Shown here: piece after piece, positions 1-8,476 of the stretch
Layout: the number at the start of each line of letters is the position of its first letter
Position numbering within the stretch: the first letter of the stretch is position 1
Assembly (NCBI GenBank): GCA_016927965.1
Contig: JAFGLP010000149.1
Span: 1-40,945 of the forward strand
Length of the DNA stretch: 40,945 nt
Direction of reading: 5' to 3'
Source of the DNA: Dehalococcoidia bacterium
GTDB taxonomy: Bacteria; Chloroflexota; Dehalococcoidia; GIF9; UBA5629
Made by a program: the position numbers and the translations under genes
The notes under the pieces: model-generated
The model's database searches: none
Seen by the model: only the letters and a program-made list of their open reading frames with translations
Told to the model about the DNA's origin: nothing

Positions 1-1286
1 GCGGCATTCATCCCTACTCCTCTGCCTGTATAGCAATCACCGGCAAAATACAGCCCGGGTATTCCTTCCATGAATACCGGAGGCCTCAGCTTCCCGGTCA
101 GGCCGGGAGACCTGGCGAGGCCGTCAATACCTACCAGGAAACCATCGAATTTCCAAACCACATTATCCTCAAAGCCGGGGAACATCACATGCAGGACTTC
201 CCAGAACTTGGCCAGCGACGCTTCACGGAATTTAACATCCCTGCATTGTGTTGGTGTGCACGGTGTCCCGATGAAGGCGATCATATGCCTCGGTGGCGCA
301 ATAGTCTCGTCAAAATTGGTGTGACCCAGTATCTGCAGCGGCAAGCCCAGCCCGGGCACTCGCCAGGCTGAAAGATAAATAGGCTCGGTGAAGAGCGGCT
401 TGCTCAATCCCATGGTAAATCCCATGGAGCAACTGGTCGTATCGTGCAGGCCCTTCATGCGGTCGAGCCAGCCCACTGGCAACAGGCCTGAGGGGTCTGA
501 AATCAAAGACGCCATGTTCCAGATCGGCAGCGCCAGCACTACTTTTTTAGCCGTGTACTCATTATTCCCGGCTTTGACAGTAAAAGAGCCCTTACCAAGC
601 TCAACCTTCTCCACCGGCACACCATACTCAATCTGCCCCCCTGCCTCTATAACTGCGGCAGCCTGTGCGCCTGTCGCAACTCCGATGCCGCCGACCGGCA
701 TCTGAGCATTGCCGAGGTTATTGCCAGCGCTTCTATACTTCATATCTTCCCGGTAAATATAAATCAGCTCGCCCATGGATATTTCATCGGACTCAATTAA
801 TGTACTTTGTATCATTCCGGTAACCTGGAAAAATTCCGCCACCCTGGGTGAAGGGATATCCGTCTTGATGAAATCCGTCAGGGAGACCGAGTCCAGACGG
901 TCTATTTCCTCATCGGACATATTAGCGAACCTTTTATCCAGGTCGACCAGCAGTTTCTTCTCGGAATCCGACATATTGAAGTATTCTTCCATGGTCAACC
1001 ATTTGCTGCCGTCGAACAGCTTGTTGCCCTGTATGGGTTTTGACCACTTGATTTCTTTGCCGACCTTTTTCAATAGCTCAGCGTATACTGATTTACTACC
1101 GCCATCTACAGCATGAATACCCGAATCCAGCTTCCAGCCGCCCGGCACTTCCCTGGTTTTTGACCTGCCGCCGGGTAGCTTGCTTTTTTCCAGCAGCAAC
1201 GTCTGCACTCCAGCCCGTTGCAGCAACCCTACTACCCCGAGCCCGGCAATGCCGCCTCCGATTACCATGACATCGTACTGTTTCAT
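1..1286 (-). CDS. FAD-dependent oxidoreductase (phytoene desaturase/amine oxidase-like), 3' end cut by window
   Basis: The reading frame opens at ATG 1286 behind a GAGGAG ribosome binding site and stays open for 428 codons to the window edge. The N-terminus has the dinucleotide-binding fold VMVIGGGIAGLG (about residues 6-17), followed by the ribose-binding glutamate and LPGGR motif of flavin amine oxidases and phytoene desaturase-like enzymes. Near the window edge is the C-terminal FAD motif YFAGDCYTGRGVGMNA, so only a short C-terminal tail should be missing. Enzymes of this family oxidise or isomerise hydrophobic substrates such as carotenoid precursors, protoporphyrinogen or amines. Nothing here fixes the substrate. 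It appears monocistronic at its 5' side, facing a roughly 730-base non-coding stretch. The FAD fold is certain; the specific activity is not assigned. Confidence 0.85.
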   Translation of the reverse strand, partial: MKQYDVMVIGGGIAGLGVVGLLQRAGVQTLLLEKSKLPGGRSKTREVPGGWKLDSGIHAVDGGSKSVYAELLKKVGKEIKWSKPIQGNKLFDGSKWLTMEEYFNMSDSEKKLLVDLDKRFANMSDEEIDRLDSVSLTDFIKTDIPSPRVAEFFQVTGMIQSTLIESDEISMGELIYIYREDMKYRSAGNNLGNAQMPVGGIGVATGAQAAAVIEAGGQIEYGVPVEKVELGKGSFTVKAGNNEYTAKKVVLALPIWNMASLISDPSGLLPVGWLDRMKGLHDTTSCSMGFTMGLSKPLFTEPIYLSAWRVPGLGLPLQILGHTNFDETIAPPRHMIAFIGTPCTPTQCRDVKFREASLAKFWEVLHVMFPGFEDNVVWKFDGFLVGIDGLARSPGLTGKLRPPVFMEGIPGLYFAGDCYTGRGVGMNA

Positions 1287-1304
1287 ATAAACTCCTCATA
1301 TTGG

Positions 1305-1322
1305 ATTCGCCGCTTCCGGCGA
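1305..1322 (-). other. 5' UTR hairpin upstream of the FAD oxidoreductase
   Basis: TTCGCCG and CGGCGAA arms form a 7-bp stem closed by a GAAG tetraloop (minus-strand reading), lying just ahead of the GAGGAG site of the oxidoreductase gene. There is no T-run after it, so it is not an obvious terminator. A role in mRNA stability is only a guess. Confidence 0.3.
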
Positions 1323-1876
1323 ACTCCGCCCTTATTTAATTATTAAGTCCTTCAGCCAATAAAAGAGTATTGCCGCCAAATTCACCGAACAGGCCAGCTA
1401 GAAATACACCGATACCACATCTGCCCCTGTGATCCAAACATCAACTATCAAATGCAGACAGCAGCTCCATATTTATGAATAAACCTTTATTATAAAAACC
1501 AATTTCGCAATAAAATCCGCGCCGTCCCTGTAACCGCTTACCCATTGGTGCGTACACCAGCATCCCTTCATAAAAAATATATTTAACCCCGGGTAACTTG
1601 GCTTATCTTAATTAACCTTAAGATTTATAAATCAGACCAGCAAAATGAGAATCTAGAGCGAGCGCTCTTTCTAACAAGGCTGAGTATATCATACTTTTTC
1701 CGTTTGTCAATATCACGAATTTTTTCAATTTTCACATTGTTGACCATCCCTGTGGATTTACTATGGTGAACCATTTTCTGATACGTAAAAGAGACTGAAA
1801 TTATCACCACTAATATTCAATTACGTTTTTACAATATGCAATTACCGCATACGCATGGGTTTTAGTGAATGTCATT
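1323..1876. other. AT-rich intergenic stretch, no gene recognised
   Basis: About 550 bases between the leftward oxidoreductase and the rightward marR transcription unit. The only frame of note, a 61-codon minus-strand frame at 1625-1810, has no ribosome binding site and a low-complexity product, and is not called. No tRNA, repeat array or insertion sequence was seen. Confidence 0.5.
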
Positions 1877-1904
1877 TTGATAGTTCCCACCTTTTATGTA
1901 TAAT
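1877..1904 (+). promoter_or_regulatory. sigma-70-type promoter for marR
   Basis: TTGATA (1877-1882) and a perfect TATAAT (1899-1904) are separated by 16 bp. The predicted transcription start near 1911 would give a roughly 108-base leader before marR, containing a small ORF (1923-1991). Confidence 0.6.
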
Positions 1905-1922
1905 TAATTCAGGTAGGCAAAA

Positions 1923-1991
1923 ATGATCAAAAAGAGGCAATGCTGTTACGATGTTATCAGCTTACAATATTTTGTATCTGAAACTAACTAA
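1923..1991 (+). CDS. possible 22-residue leader peptide upstream of marR
   Basis: A short frame starts at ATG 1923, six bases after an AGGTAGG sequence that would lie at the very 5' end of the predicted transcript. It encodes 22 residues including an adjacent Cys-Cys pair (QCCYD) and ends 27 bases before marR. It is too short to judge by coding statistics. It could be a leader peptide coupling translation to marR, or chance. Confidence 0.25.
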   Translation: MIKKRQCCYDVISLQYFVSETN

Positions 1992-2018
1992 TGAATATTA
2001 ATCACGGAGGCATTAAAA

Positions 2019-2492
2019 ATGGCACAGCAAATTAAGGCAGACAAAGACTATACGCTTTTAACATCATTGCTTCAGGTAGCAGATATATTCGTCAAAGTAA
2101 GAGAGCGGGAACTGCTCACCCAAAATCTGTCTGCAACTTCGGCGGCAATACTTTTCCTGGTGGATGCCATGGGTAAAGACGTGACCCCTGCTAAAATCTC
2201 AAGGATGCTGCTGCGTGAACCGCATTCCGTTTCCGGCATTCTCATGAGGATGGAGAAACAGGGCCTTATCAAAAGGGCAAAGAACATGGAAAGGAAGAAC
2301 CTAATCAGGGTAACCCTGACCACCAAGGGAGAAAATGCCCTTAAACAGGCAATGAAGAAAGAAGGGGTAAAGCATGTTCTTTCCAAACTGACCGATGAAC
2401 AACGTAAACAGTTGAAACAGACGCTTTCCACTCTCAAAGAAGCCGGCATGAAGGAACTTAACCTGAGTCCCAGGGCCCTTCCCTGGCCGTAA
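2019..2492 (+). CDS. MarR family transcriptional regulator
   Basis: A 157-residue protein with the MarR winged-helix layout: N-terminal dimerisation helices, a helix-turn-helix around residues 55-85 (TPAKISRMLLREPHSVSGILMRME split over the helices), and a beta-wing with ERKNLIRVTLTTKGENAL. A good site (ACGGAGG) precedes ATG 2019. MarR proteins are dimeric repressors that respond to phenolics, oxidants or metabolites. The gene sits alone on its transcript, between a divergent oxidoreductase and ftsH. The oxidoreductase is a plausible target by position only. The family is secure; target and ligand are unknown. Confidence 0.85.
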   Translation: MAQQIKADKDYTLLTSLLQVADIFVKVRERELLTQNLSATSAAILFLVDAMGKDVTPAKISRMLLREPHSVSGILMRMEKQGLIKRAKNMERKNLIRVTLTTKGENALKQAMKKEGVKHVLSKLTDEQRKQLKQTLSTLKEAGMKELNLSPRALPWP

Positions 2493-2519
2493 TTTTTCGA
2501 ATTTTATGTCATCAGATGC

Positions 2520-2560
2520 CCGGCCTGTCAGTTTAGCTACAAAAACAGGCCGGGTACTTT
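2520..2560 (+). terminator. hairpin after marR, probable terminator
   Basis: CCGGCCTGT (2520-2528) pairs perfectly with ACAGGCCGG (2545-2553) around a 16-base loop, 27 bases after the marR stop. It is followed by GTACTTTCC, a weak T-rich tail, so termination is plausible but not textbook. Confidence 0.45.
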
Positions 2561-2683
2561 CCTCACTGTAATAACTGTAATCTCGCCCCAGATGGGATTC
2601 ACCTTTTTCGTATATGTTCTTTCCTTTATCATCACATGGCCATTTGTTATAATTGAATCATCGTTTTTTATTAAGGGTATACT

Positions 2684-4528
2684 ATGAAAGCACGTTGGTG
2701 GCAGGGTAGCCTTCTCTACCTACTTATTCTGGTAGCGCTGTTAGCGCTGGCATTCAGCTTTTTCCCTATTAATAAAGGGCCGGAGGAAGTTGATTTCTAC
2801 ACGTTCGTTGATAATACAAAATCCGGGCAGGTAGACTCAATACAGCAGGACGGCAGTTCGATTATCGGTCTTAAAGATGAAAAACCGGTGATCAAAGCAT
2901 CCTTTGTGGGGAGCACCAAGGAACTTATGGACAGTTTGAAAGATGCTGGCGTAAAGCTTGGTGAAGGCGCCGTTAAATTCGAGGTCAAAACCGACGGGGT
3001 GGACTGGGGCAGCATAATGCTCAGTTTTCTACCCCTTGTTTTATTCGGCGCACTGCTTTTCTTTTTATTCCGGTCTGCCAGGGGTGCTAATACGCAGGCC
3101 TTCAACTTTGGCAAAAGCCGCGCCAGGCTGGCATCCGGCGATAAACCCACAGTAACCTTCGCTGATGTAGCCGGGATAGATGAATCCAAGGGAGAACTGC
3201 AGGAAGTCGTGGAATTCCTGAAGAACCCGCAAAAATTCCTTTCACTGGGAGCCAGGATACCGCGCGGCTTGCTGCTGGTAGGCCCTCCCGGCTGCGGCAA
3301 AACGCTTGTTGCCAAGGCTACCGCCGGGGAAGCAGGTGTACCTTTCTTTTCAATCAGCGGCAGTGAATTCGTCGAAATGTTTGTCGGCGTCGGCGCCTCA
3401 CGGGTACGCGACCTTTTCGAACAGGCCAAGCGCAACTCTCCCTGCATAGTATTTGTCGATGAAATCGATGCGGTTGGCCGTCATCGCGGCGCAGGGCTTG
3501 GCGGCGGACATGATGAACGTGAACAGACACTCAACCAGATACTGGTTGAGATGGACGGGTTCGACAGCAACACCAACGTTATTGTGCTGGCTGCCACCAA
3601 CAGGCCTGATATCCTCGATCCGGCACTGCTAAGACCGGGACGTTTCGACCGACACATTGTGATAGACCAGCCTGATATCAACGGACGCAAGGCCATCCTG
3701 GCAGTACATGCCAAGGGCAAGCCGTTATCTAAAGAAGCAAACCTGGAGGTTATAGCAAGGCAAACACCTGGCTTCAGCGGTGCTGACCTGTCCAACCTGA
3801 TAAATGAGGCCGCCATATTAGCAGCACGCCGCAACCGTAAGGACATCAGCAATAAGGAGCTCGAGGACTCGATTGACAGAGTAATTGCCGGCCCCGAAAA
3901 GAAGGGCAGGGTTATCACTAAAAAAGAAAAGGAACTGATCGCCTACCATGAAACCGGCCACGCACTGGCTGCCAAAATGCTGCCCAATGCTGATCCGGTT
4001 CACAAGATTTCCATCGTATCAAGGGGCCTGATGGGAGGGTGGACAAGGTTCCTACCCACCGAAGAACGCCACCTGGAGACTTATGACCGGTTCAAGGATA
4101 TGATGGTCGTCGCACTGGCAGGGCGTGCTGCGGAGCAGGTCATCTTCGCCGAATTGACTACCGGAGCACAAAATGACCTGGAAAAAGTCACACAGATTGC
4201 ACGCCGCATGATCACCGAGTTCGGCATGAGCCAGAAGCTTGGTCCCCGCACATTCGGTAAACGGGAAGAGATGGTATTCCTCGGAAAAGAGATACATGAG
4301 CAGCAGAATTATAGCGACAAATTCGCTGAAGAGATCGATGAAGAGGTCGAGCAGCTTGTCAAGGAAGCTTATGGTAAAGCTATTGAAATTATGCAGTCAA
4401 ACCATGGACGGCTCAAGATTATTGCGGACTTTCTCATTGATAAAGAAACGATCGATGAGTTCACCTTTGAAGATCTTTTAAACAAGCCTTTGCCGGAACA
4501 AAATCTGGAGGCCACCGCAACTTCCTGA
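2684..4528 (+). CDS. ftsH: ATP-dependent zinc metalloprotease FtsH
   Basis: A 614-residue membrane AAA+ protease that degrades misfolded or regulatory membrane and cytosolic proteins as a hexamer. Visible layout: TM1 at residues 8-27, an extracytoplasmic domain to about 107, TM2 at 109-130, then the AAA module with Walker A GPPGCGKT (200-207), Walker B IVFVDEID (255-262) and the second region of homology ([20 protein letters not shown], about 304-323). The peptidase zinc motif is HETGH (422-426), where HEAGH is more usual, with the third ligand Asp498 in the NDLEK segment. Length is typical of FtsH. ATG 2684 is used with a modest AAGGG site. It converges with the polyprenyl synthase gene, leaving only 10 bases between their stops. 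Confidence 0.97.
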   Translation: MKARWWQGSLLYLLILVALLALAFSFFPINKGPEEVDFYTFVDNTKSGQVDSIQQDGSSIIGLKDEKPVIKASFVGSTKELMDSLKDAGVKLGEGAVKFEVKTDGVDWGSIMLSFLPLVLFGALLFFLFRSARGANTQAFNFGKSRARLASGDKPTVTFADVAGIDESKGELQEVVEFLKNPQKFLSLGARIPRGLLLVGPPGCGKTLVAKATAGEAGVPFFSISGSEFVEMFVGVGASRVRDLFEQAKRNSPCIVFVDEIDAVGRHRGAGLGGGHDEREQTLNQILVEMDGFDSNTNVIVLAATNRPDILDPALLRPGRFDRHIVIDQPDINGRKAILAVHAKGKPLSKEANLEVIARQTPGFSGADLSNLINEAAILAARRNRKDISNKELEDSIDRVIAGPEKKGRVITKKEKELIAYHETGHALAAKMLPNADPVHKISIVSRGLMGGWTRFLPTEERHLETYDRFKDMMVVALAGRAAEQVIFAELTTGAQNDLEKVTQIARRMITEFGMSQKLGPRTFGKREEMVFLGKEIHEQQNYSDKFAEEIDEEVEQLVKEAYGKAIEIMQSNHGRLKIIADFLIDKETIDEFTFEDLLNKPLPEQNLEATATS

Positions 4529-4538
4529 CCAGATCCAA

Positions 4539-5501
4539 TCACTTATTCCTTTCTACTACAAAACTAACCAGGCCTTCCAGAGATTTTTTAGCATCGCAGC
4601 CGGGCAGCTTGTCCAGAGACTCGCTGGCTTTTTCGTAGAATTTCCGGGCAATAAGTCTGCACTCACCTATAACATCGCTGGACTTTATCTTTTGCACTGC
4701 CTGTGGAACTAGCTCTTTTTTTCGATCGGCAATGATGCTATGGATAAGCCTTTCATCCGGATATTTTTCAACATACAATATTGTGGGCAGCGTAATAGCC
4801 CCGTCACTTAAGTCAGAGCCCACCGGCTTCCCCAGTGCTGCTTCGTCACCTACGATATCCAGTATATCATCTATGATCTGGAAAGCCAGACCGAAATTCA
4901 ATGCATAATCTTTCAATGCCTGCACCTGGTCCTCAGGACATCCGCTTAAAACAGACCCGCATTCTGCCGCCATTACAAACAGGCAGGCCGTCTTATCTCC
5001 TATCCATTTGTAGTAATTCTTCTTGGCCGAATCAGGTGTGAAATGTATGTTGCCTTCACGCAGCTCACCACCCGAAATCGTCATTAGTGTCTCTGAAAAC
5101 CGCCTGATTACCCTCATATTTTCCGTGGTTGCAGCAAGGCTGCCCGCCCTGGAAAAAAGATAATCACCCAGCAGCAATGCACTGTTGGTGCCCCATTTCC
5201 TGTATACAGCCGGTTTGCCATGCCTCACAGCAGAATTATCAATAATATCATCATGTACCAGCGTACCGATATGAAGTAGCTCAACGGCCGCTGCCATCGG
5301 TATCAGTACATTGAGATCATAGTGAGAAAATTTGCCGCTTAATAACGTCAGCGCCGGCCTGATCCTCTTACCCCGATTAAGCAAAGCATATTCCAGCATC
5401 TTTGAAAGAAGTGGGATATCGTTCCTGGCTATTTGACCAAGCTTCTCTTCCACCAGCTCAATATCTTTTTTTACTGGCAAATAAATGTCATCCAGTTTCA
5501 T
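4539..5501 (-). CDS. polyprenyl diphosphate synthase (class I trans-prenyltransferase)
   Basis: A 320-residue, all-helical isoprenyl diphosphate synthase that condenses isopentenyl diphosphate onto an allylic diphosphate to build the long-chain prenyl group used for quinones or other lipids. The first aspartate-rich motif is DDIID (84-88) and the second is DDILD (211-215). GGELREG and GLAFQIIDD are also present. Residues upstream of the first motif (ELLHIGTLVHDD) lack large aromatic blocks at the -4/-5 positions, which favours a medium or long product. Exact chain length is not decided here. Its ATG overlaps the metG stop (ATGA, 5498-5501), so it is translationally coupled as the last gene of the rsmI-metG operon. 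Confidence 0.93.
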   Translation of the reverse strand: MKLDDIYLPVKKDIELVEEKLGQIARNDIPLLSKMLEYALLNRGKRIRPALTLLSGKFSHYDLNVLIPMAAAVELLHIGTLVHDDIIDNSAVRHGKPAVYRKWGTNSALLLGDYLFSRAGSLAATTENMRVIRRFSETLMTISGGELREGNIHFTPDSAKKNYYKWIGDKTACLFVMAAECGSVLSGCPEDQVQALKDYALNFGLAFQIIDDILDIVGDEAALGKPVGSDLSDGAITLPTILYVEKYPDERLIHSIIADRKKELVPQAVQKIKSSDVIGECRLIARKFYEKASESLDKLPGCDAKKSLEGLVSFVVERNK

Positions 5502-7171
5502 GACTGACTTCCCACACCCATTCTTGCCATTTCCTCTTCAACAATCTTATCTTCCAGCTTCACAAAGAGTGCCTGTGGCTGGGGCAGCTTTTGTCCGGCA
5601 GCAGGGAGATGGAAACTCCAGCCGGCCTCTTTAATATCCCCCTGGAAACCAAGATAACCATGCAATTTTTGTGAAGTAAACGGCAGGAACGGATACAACA
5701 CCGTCTTAAGGGCTGCGATTGCCCCAATGGCGGTATACACCGACCGCCCCGCGGCCAACCTGTCCTGTTTTATCATTTTCCAGGGAGCTGTATCATCAAG
5801 GTACCTGTTTACGTCCTGTGCCAAAGCCATGGCCAACTTAAGTCCCTCTTTAAAATGGCAACCTGCCAACTGCCTGCCGACCTCATCCAGTGTGCCGCGG
5901 GCTTTTTCCAGAAGAGCGCTGCTTACATCATCCATCTCACCCGGATCAGGTACTTCAGCATTGAAATTACGGTTTGTAAATGTCAGCACCCTGTGGACCA
6001 GATTACCGTAAGTAGCCACCAGCTCATCATTATTTTTCCGCAGGAATTCATGCCACGAGAAATTTGCATCACCGGTTTCCGGCATGTTAATTGACAGGTA
6101 ATAGCGCAACGGGTCCGGTTCATAACGCTGCAGATATTCGGGCAGCCACACAGCCCAGTTACGGCTGGTGGAAAGTTTTTTCCCTTCGATCGTCAGGAAC
6201 TCATTGGCAGGTACATCAAAGGGTAAATTGAGATCCCCATACCCGAGCAACATGGCAGGCCAGATAATGGTATGGAACGGTATATTGTCCTTGCCTATAA
6301 AATAGTAAGCTTTGCTCTCACCCGTCCAGTACGGTTTCCAGCCATCATTATCCCCGTTAATAGCCGCCCATTCTTTGCTGGCTGAAAGATAACCTATGAC
6401 AGCTTCAAACCAGACATAAATACGCTTCTTTTCAAATTCGGGCTTCGGCACGGAAACACCCCACTCAATGTCCCTGGTGATAGCCCTGTCCTTCAAGCCG
6501 CCCTCCAGAAAAGCAAGCGTAAAATTCCTGACGTTTTGCCGCCAATTTTCTTTTGCGCTTACCCATTCCTTGAGATGGCTCTCAAAAGCGCTCAGTTTTA
6601 AGAAAAAATGCTCCGACATTTCGAAAATTGGTGGCGTACCGCAAATACGGCAATGAACATTTATCAAATCACTGGGATTCAATGTCCTTCCGCATTGATC
6701 GCACTGGTCTCCTCGCGCTTCTAAAAAACCACAGTTAGGACACGTACCCTCCACATACCTGTCAGGCAGGGAACGCTTGCATTTCGGGCAATTAGCCTGC
6801 GGCATAGAATCCTTATATATATAGCCTTTTTCCAGCAGGCGCAGAAATATATCATGTGTAACAGCAGCATGGTTTTCCGTATCGGTGGTCGTAAATAAAT
6901 CAAAGGTAATACCAAATTTCTCCCAGCTCTCCAAGAACTCCCGGTGGTATTTGGTTGCTACCTCTGCAGGAGTTATTCCCTCCTGTTCCGCCCTGAGTGT
7001 TATAGGCGTACCATGTTCATCACTTCCTGACACCATTAATACACTGTTTCCTTTCAGACGGTGATAACGGGCAAAGATATCTGCCGGCAGGTATGCCCCG
7101 GCTATGTGGCCAAGATGCAATGACCCGTTAGCATAAGGCCATGCAACAGCAACAAGAATATTCTCTGGCAA
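5498..7171 (-). CDS. metG: methionyl-tRNA synthetase
   Basis: A 557-residue class I aminoacyl-tRNA synthetase charging tRNA-Met. The HIGH signature appears as HLGH (19-22) and the KMSKS loop as KLSTS (332-336). The connective peptide carries two zinc knuckles, CPKC (128-131) with CPNC (144-147), and CDQC (157-160) with CRIC (174-177). It has the helical anticodon-binding domain but stops without the C-terminal EMAP-II-like tRNA-binding domain found in many bacterial versions. Start ATG 7171 gives the standard N-terminus with the VAVAWPYANGSLHLGH block. It overlaps the downstream prenyl synthase by four bases and lies 27 bases after the zinc-ribbon gene. Confidence 0.97.
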   Translation of the reverse strand: MPENILVAVAWPYANGSLHLGHIAGAYLPADIFARYHRLKGNSVLMVSGSDEHGTPITLRAEQEGITPAEVATKYHREFLESWEKFGITFDLFTTTDTENHAAVTHDIFLRLLEKGYIYKDSMPQANCPKCKRSLPDRYVEGTCPNCGFLEARGDQCDQCGRTLNPSDLINVHCRICGTPPIFEMSEHFFLKLSAFESHLKEWVSAKENWRQNVRNFTLAFLEGGLKDRAITRDIEWGVSVPKPEFEKKRIYVWFEAVIGYLSASKEWAAINGDNDGWKPYWTGESKAYYFIGKDNIPFHTIIWPAMLLGYGDLNLPFDVPANEFLTIEGKKLSTSRNWAVWLPEYLQRYEPDPLRYYLSINMPETGDANFSWHEFLRKNNDELVATYGNLVHRVLTFTNRNFNAEVPDPGEMDDVSSALLEKARGTLDEVGRQLAGCHFKEGLKLAMALAQDVNRYLDDTAPWKMIKQDRLAAGRSVYTAIGAIAALKTVLYPFLPFTSQKLHGYLGFQGDIKEAGWSFHLPAAGQKLPQPQALFVKLEDKIVEEEMARMGVGSQS

Positions 7172-7198
7172 TTGGCACGCTCCCCGATTATATTGCGA

Positions 7199-7636
7199 CT
7201 ATTTTCCGGTCCTGGTGGGAAAGAAGGTAAAGAGTTTTTCCCCTTTTTCTTTCCTTTCCATGCCGGCTTTACGTTTTTCACAACAATCAACGCAAAAATG
7301 CAGTGCTTCGCTTTCCTCACTGGTTTTATTGAAAGTAATCATAACTCCCAGGTTTTTCTTCCTGAAAATATCGCCCCCCTTCTTTTTCAGGCAGGCCGGG
7401 CAATAGCATTTTTCAGCATCGCCGTCCAGCACAAAAAGGTACTTATCACCGTTTTCCAGCTTTTTTTCACACTCTGAGCAGGCTATATCAGCAATAAAAA
7501 CCGTTTCCTCTCTCATTTTATCCGATAGCTTCTCATCGATGGATAGGTATGTCTCCCCATGATGCATGATGCGTTCACATCCGCTGCATTTACCCTGGCC
7601 TATAGTAATGGCGCCTCTGCGAAACCTCTGTTGCAT
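7199..7636 (-). CDS. hypothetical protein with several zinc-ribbon cysteine pairs
   Basis: A 145-residue protein of no recognised family, starting at ATG 7636. It is built from cysteine pairs typical of zinc ribbons: CSGC (17-20), CSEC (53-56), CYCPAC (77-82) and CVDCC (115-119), with a basic C-terminus. There are no membrane segments or signal peptide. It lies between rsmI (14 bases upstream) and metG (27 bases downstream) on the same strand, so it is co-transcribed with two translation-related genes. A role with RNA or the ribosome is a guess from context only. Paired treble-clef or ribbon domains binding two to three zinc ions are a reasonable structural prediction. Confidence 0.7.
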   Translation of the reverse strand: MQQRFRRGAITIGQGKCSGCERIMHHGETYLSIDEKLSDKMREETVFIADIACSECEKKLENGDKYLFVLDGDAEKCYCPACLKKKGGDIFRKKNLGVMITFNKTSEESEALHFCVDCCEKRKAGMERKEKGEKLFTFFPTRTGK

Positions 7637-7650
7637 AATTAAACTCCCGA

Positions 7651-8358
7651 TTAAGATTTTTCCCTTGCTTTAAGCCGGGATCTCTTTATATTCCCAGTTC
7701 CCTGAATAACAATTGTAAATTCGCCCCGCGGCTTTTTAAAATGCTTTACAGCACTACTCAAAAGACCTCGGTATACTTCTTCATGAAGTTTGGTTAATTC
7801 ACGGCAGACAGATACATTCCTGTCGCCCAGCACATCCAGCATAGCCTCCAGTGAATCAACCACACGGTAAGGAGATTCAAAGCATACCAGCGTACGCGGT
7901 TCCTCTTTGACGGAAGTCAGAAATGACCTCTTTTCGCCCTTTTTACGCGGCAAAAAACCAAGATAAACAAACTGGTCCGTCGGCAAGCCTGATACTGCCA
8001 CTGCCGTTGTCACGGCTGAACTACCGGGCAGTGCAACCACCTGGATATCCTTTTCGATAGCGGCCCTGATCAACTCATACCCGGGGTCACTGATACCCGG
8101 CGTGCCCGCCTCCGAAATTAAAGCTACATCCCGGTCCTGCAATATATCCAAAAGCACAGGCATCTTCATTTTCTTATTATGTTCAAAATAGCTGGTCAAA
8201 CGCGTCTTTATGTTGTACCTGTTAAGTAGTTTTTTTGCGGTTCGGGTATCTTCTGCAGCTATCAACTGCACCTCACCCAGCACACGCAAAGCCCTCAGTG
8301 TGATATCTTCCAGGTTACCAATAGGTGTGGCGATTATATACAAGACCGGCACAATCAA
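7651..8358 (-). CDS. rsmI: 16S rRNA (cytidine(1402)-2'-O)-methyltransferase
   Basis: A 235-residue tetrapyrrole-methylase-fold enzyme that uses SAM to 2'-O-methylate C1402 in the 16S decoding centre. Family blocks are clear: LYIIATPIGNLEDITLRAL at the N-terminus, AEDTR (35-39), EAGTPGISDPG (83-93), LPGSSAVTTAV and FESPYR. There is no ATG at the 5' end; candidate starts are TTG 8358 and GTG 8352, and GTG gives the more usual family N-terminus. No Shine-Dalgarno sequence precedes either, and the predicted -10 box sits only six bases upstream of 8358, so the message may be leaderless. It is the first gene of the operon running through metG and divergent from guaB. Confidence 0.93.
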   Translation of the reverse strand: MIVPVLYIIATPIGNLEDITLRALRVLGEVQLIAAEDTRTAKKLLNRYNIKTRLTSYFEHNKKMKMPVLLDILQDRDVALISEAGTPGISDPGYELIRAAIEKDIQVVALPGSSAVTTAVAVSGLPTDQFVYLGFLPRKKGEKRSFLTSVKEEPRTLVCFESPYRVVDSLEAMLDVLGDRNVSVCRELTKLHEEVYRGLLSSAVKHFKKPRGEFTIVIQGTGNIKRSRLKAREKS

Positions 8359-8364
8359 CTAATA

Positions 8365-8394
8365 ATTATAGCTCAACTTAAACTCACGGGTCTA
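8365..8394 (-). promoter_or_regulatory. promoter of the rsmI-metG operon
   Basis: On the minus strand, TAGACC (8394-8389) and a perfect TATAAT (8370-8365) are 18 bp apart. The expected start site falls at about 8358, on or next to the TTG/GTG start codons of rsmI. Confidence 0.5.
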
Positions 8395-8418
8395 CTTGAG
8401 GAGATTTCACGCTCCGGC

Positions 8419-8448
8419 TTGACTTGAGATACCCCGTTTTGATATATT
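8419..8448 (+). promoter_or_regulatory. promoter of guaB
   Basis: TTGACT (8419-8424) and TATATT (8443-8448) are separated by 18 bp. The start site would be near 8455, giving a leader of about 22 bases with GAGG ahead of ATG 8477. It is back-to-back with the rsmI promoter. Confidence 0.6.
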
Positions 8449-8476
8449 CTGCAACAATCAATTTTTGAGGTCAGCT

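Noticed and set aside
1625..1810. 61-codon minus-strand frame in the AT-rich gap
   Set aside because: No ribosome binding site, no promoter, low-complexity Lys/Ser product.
2797..3447. 216-codon minus-strand frame
   Set aside because: Antisense shadow of the ftsH membrane and AAA regions; Ser/Pro-rich composition typical of shadow frames.
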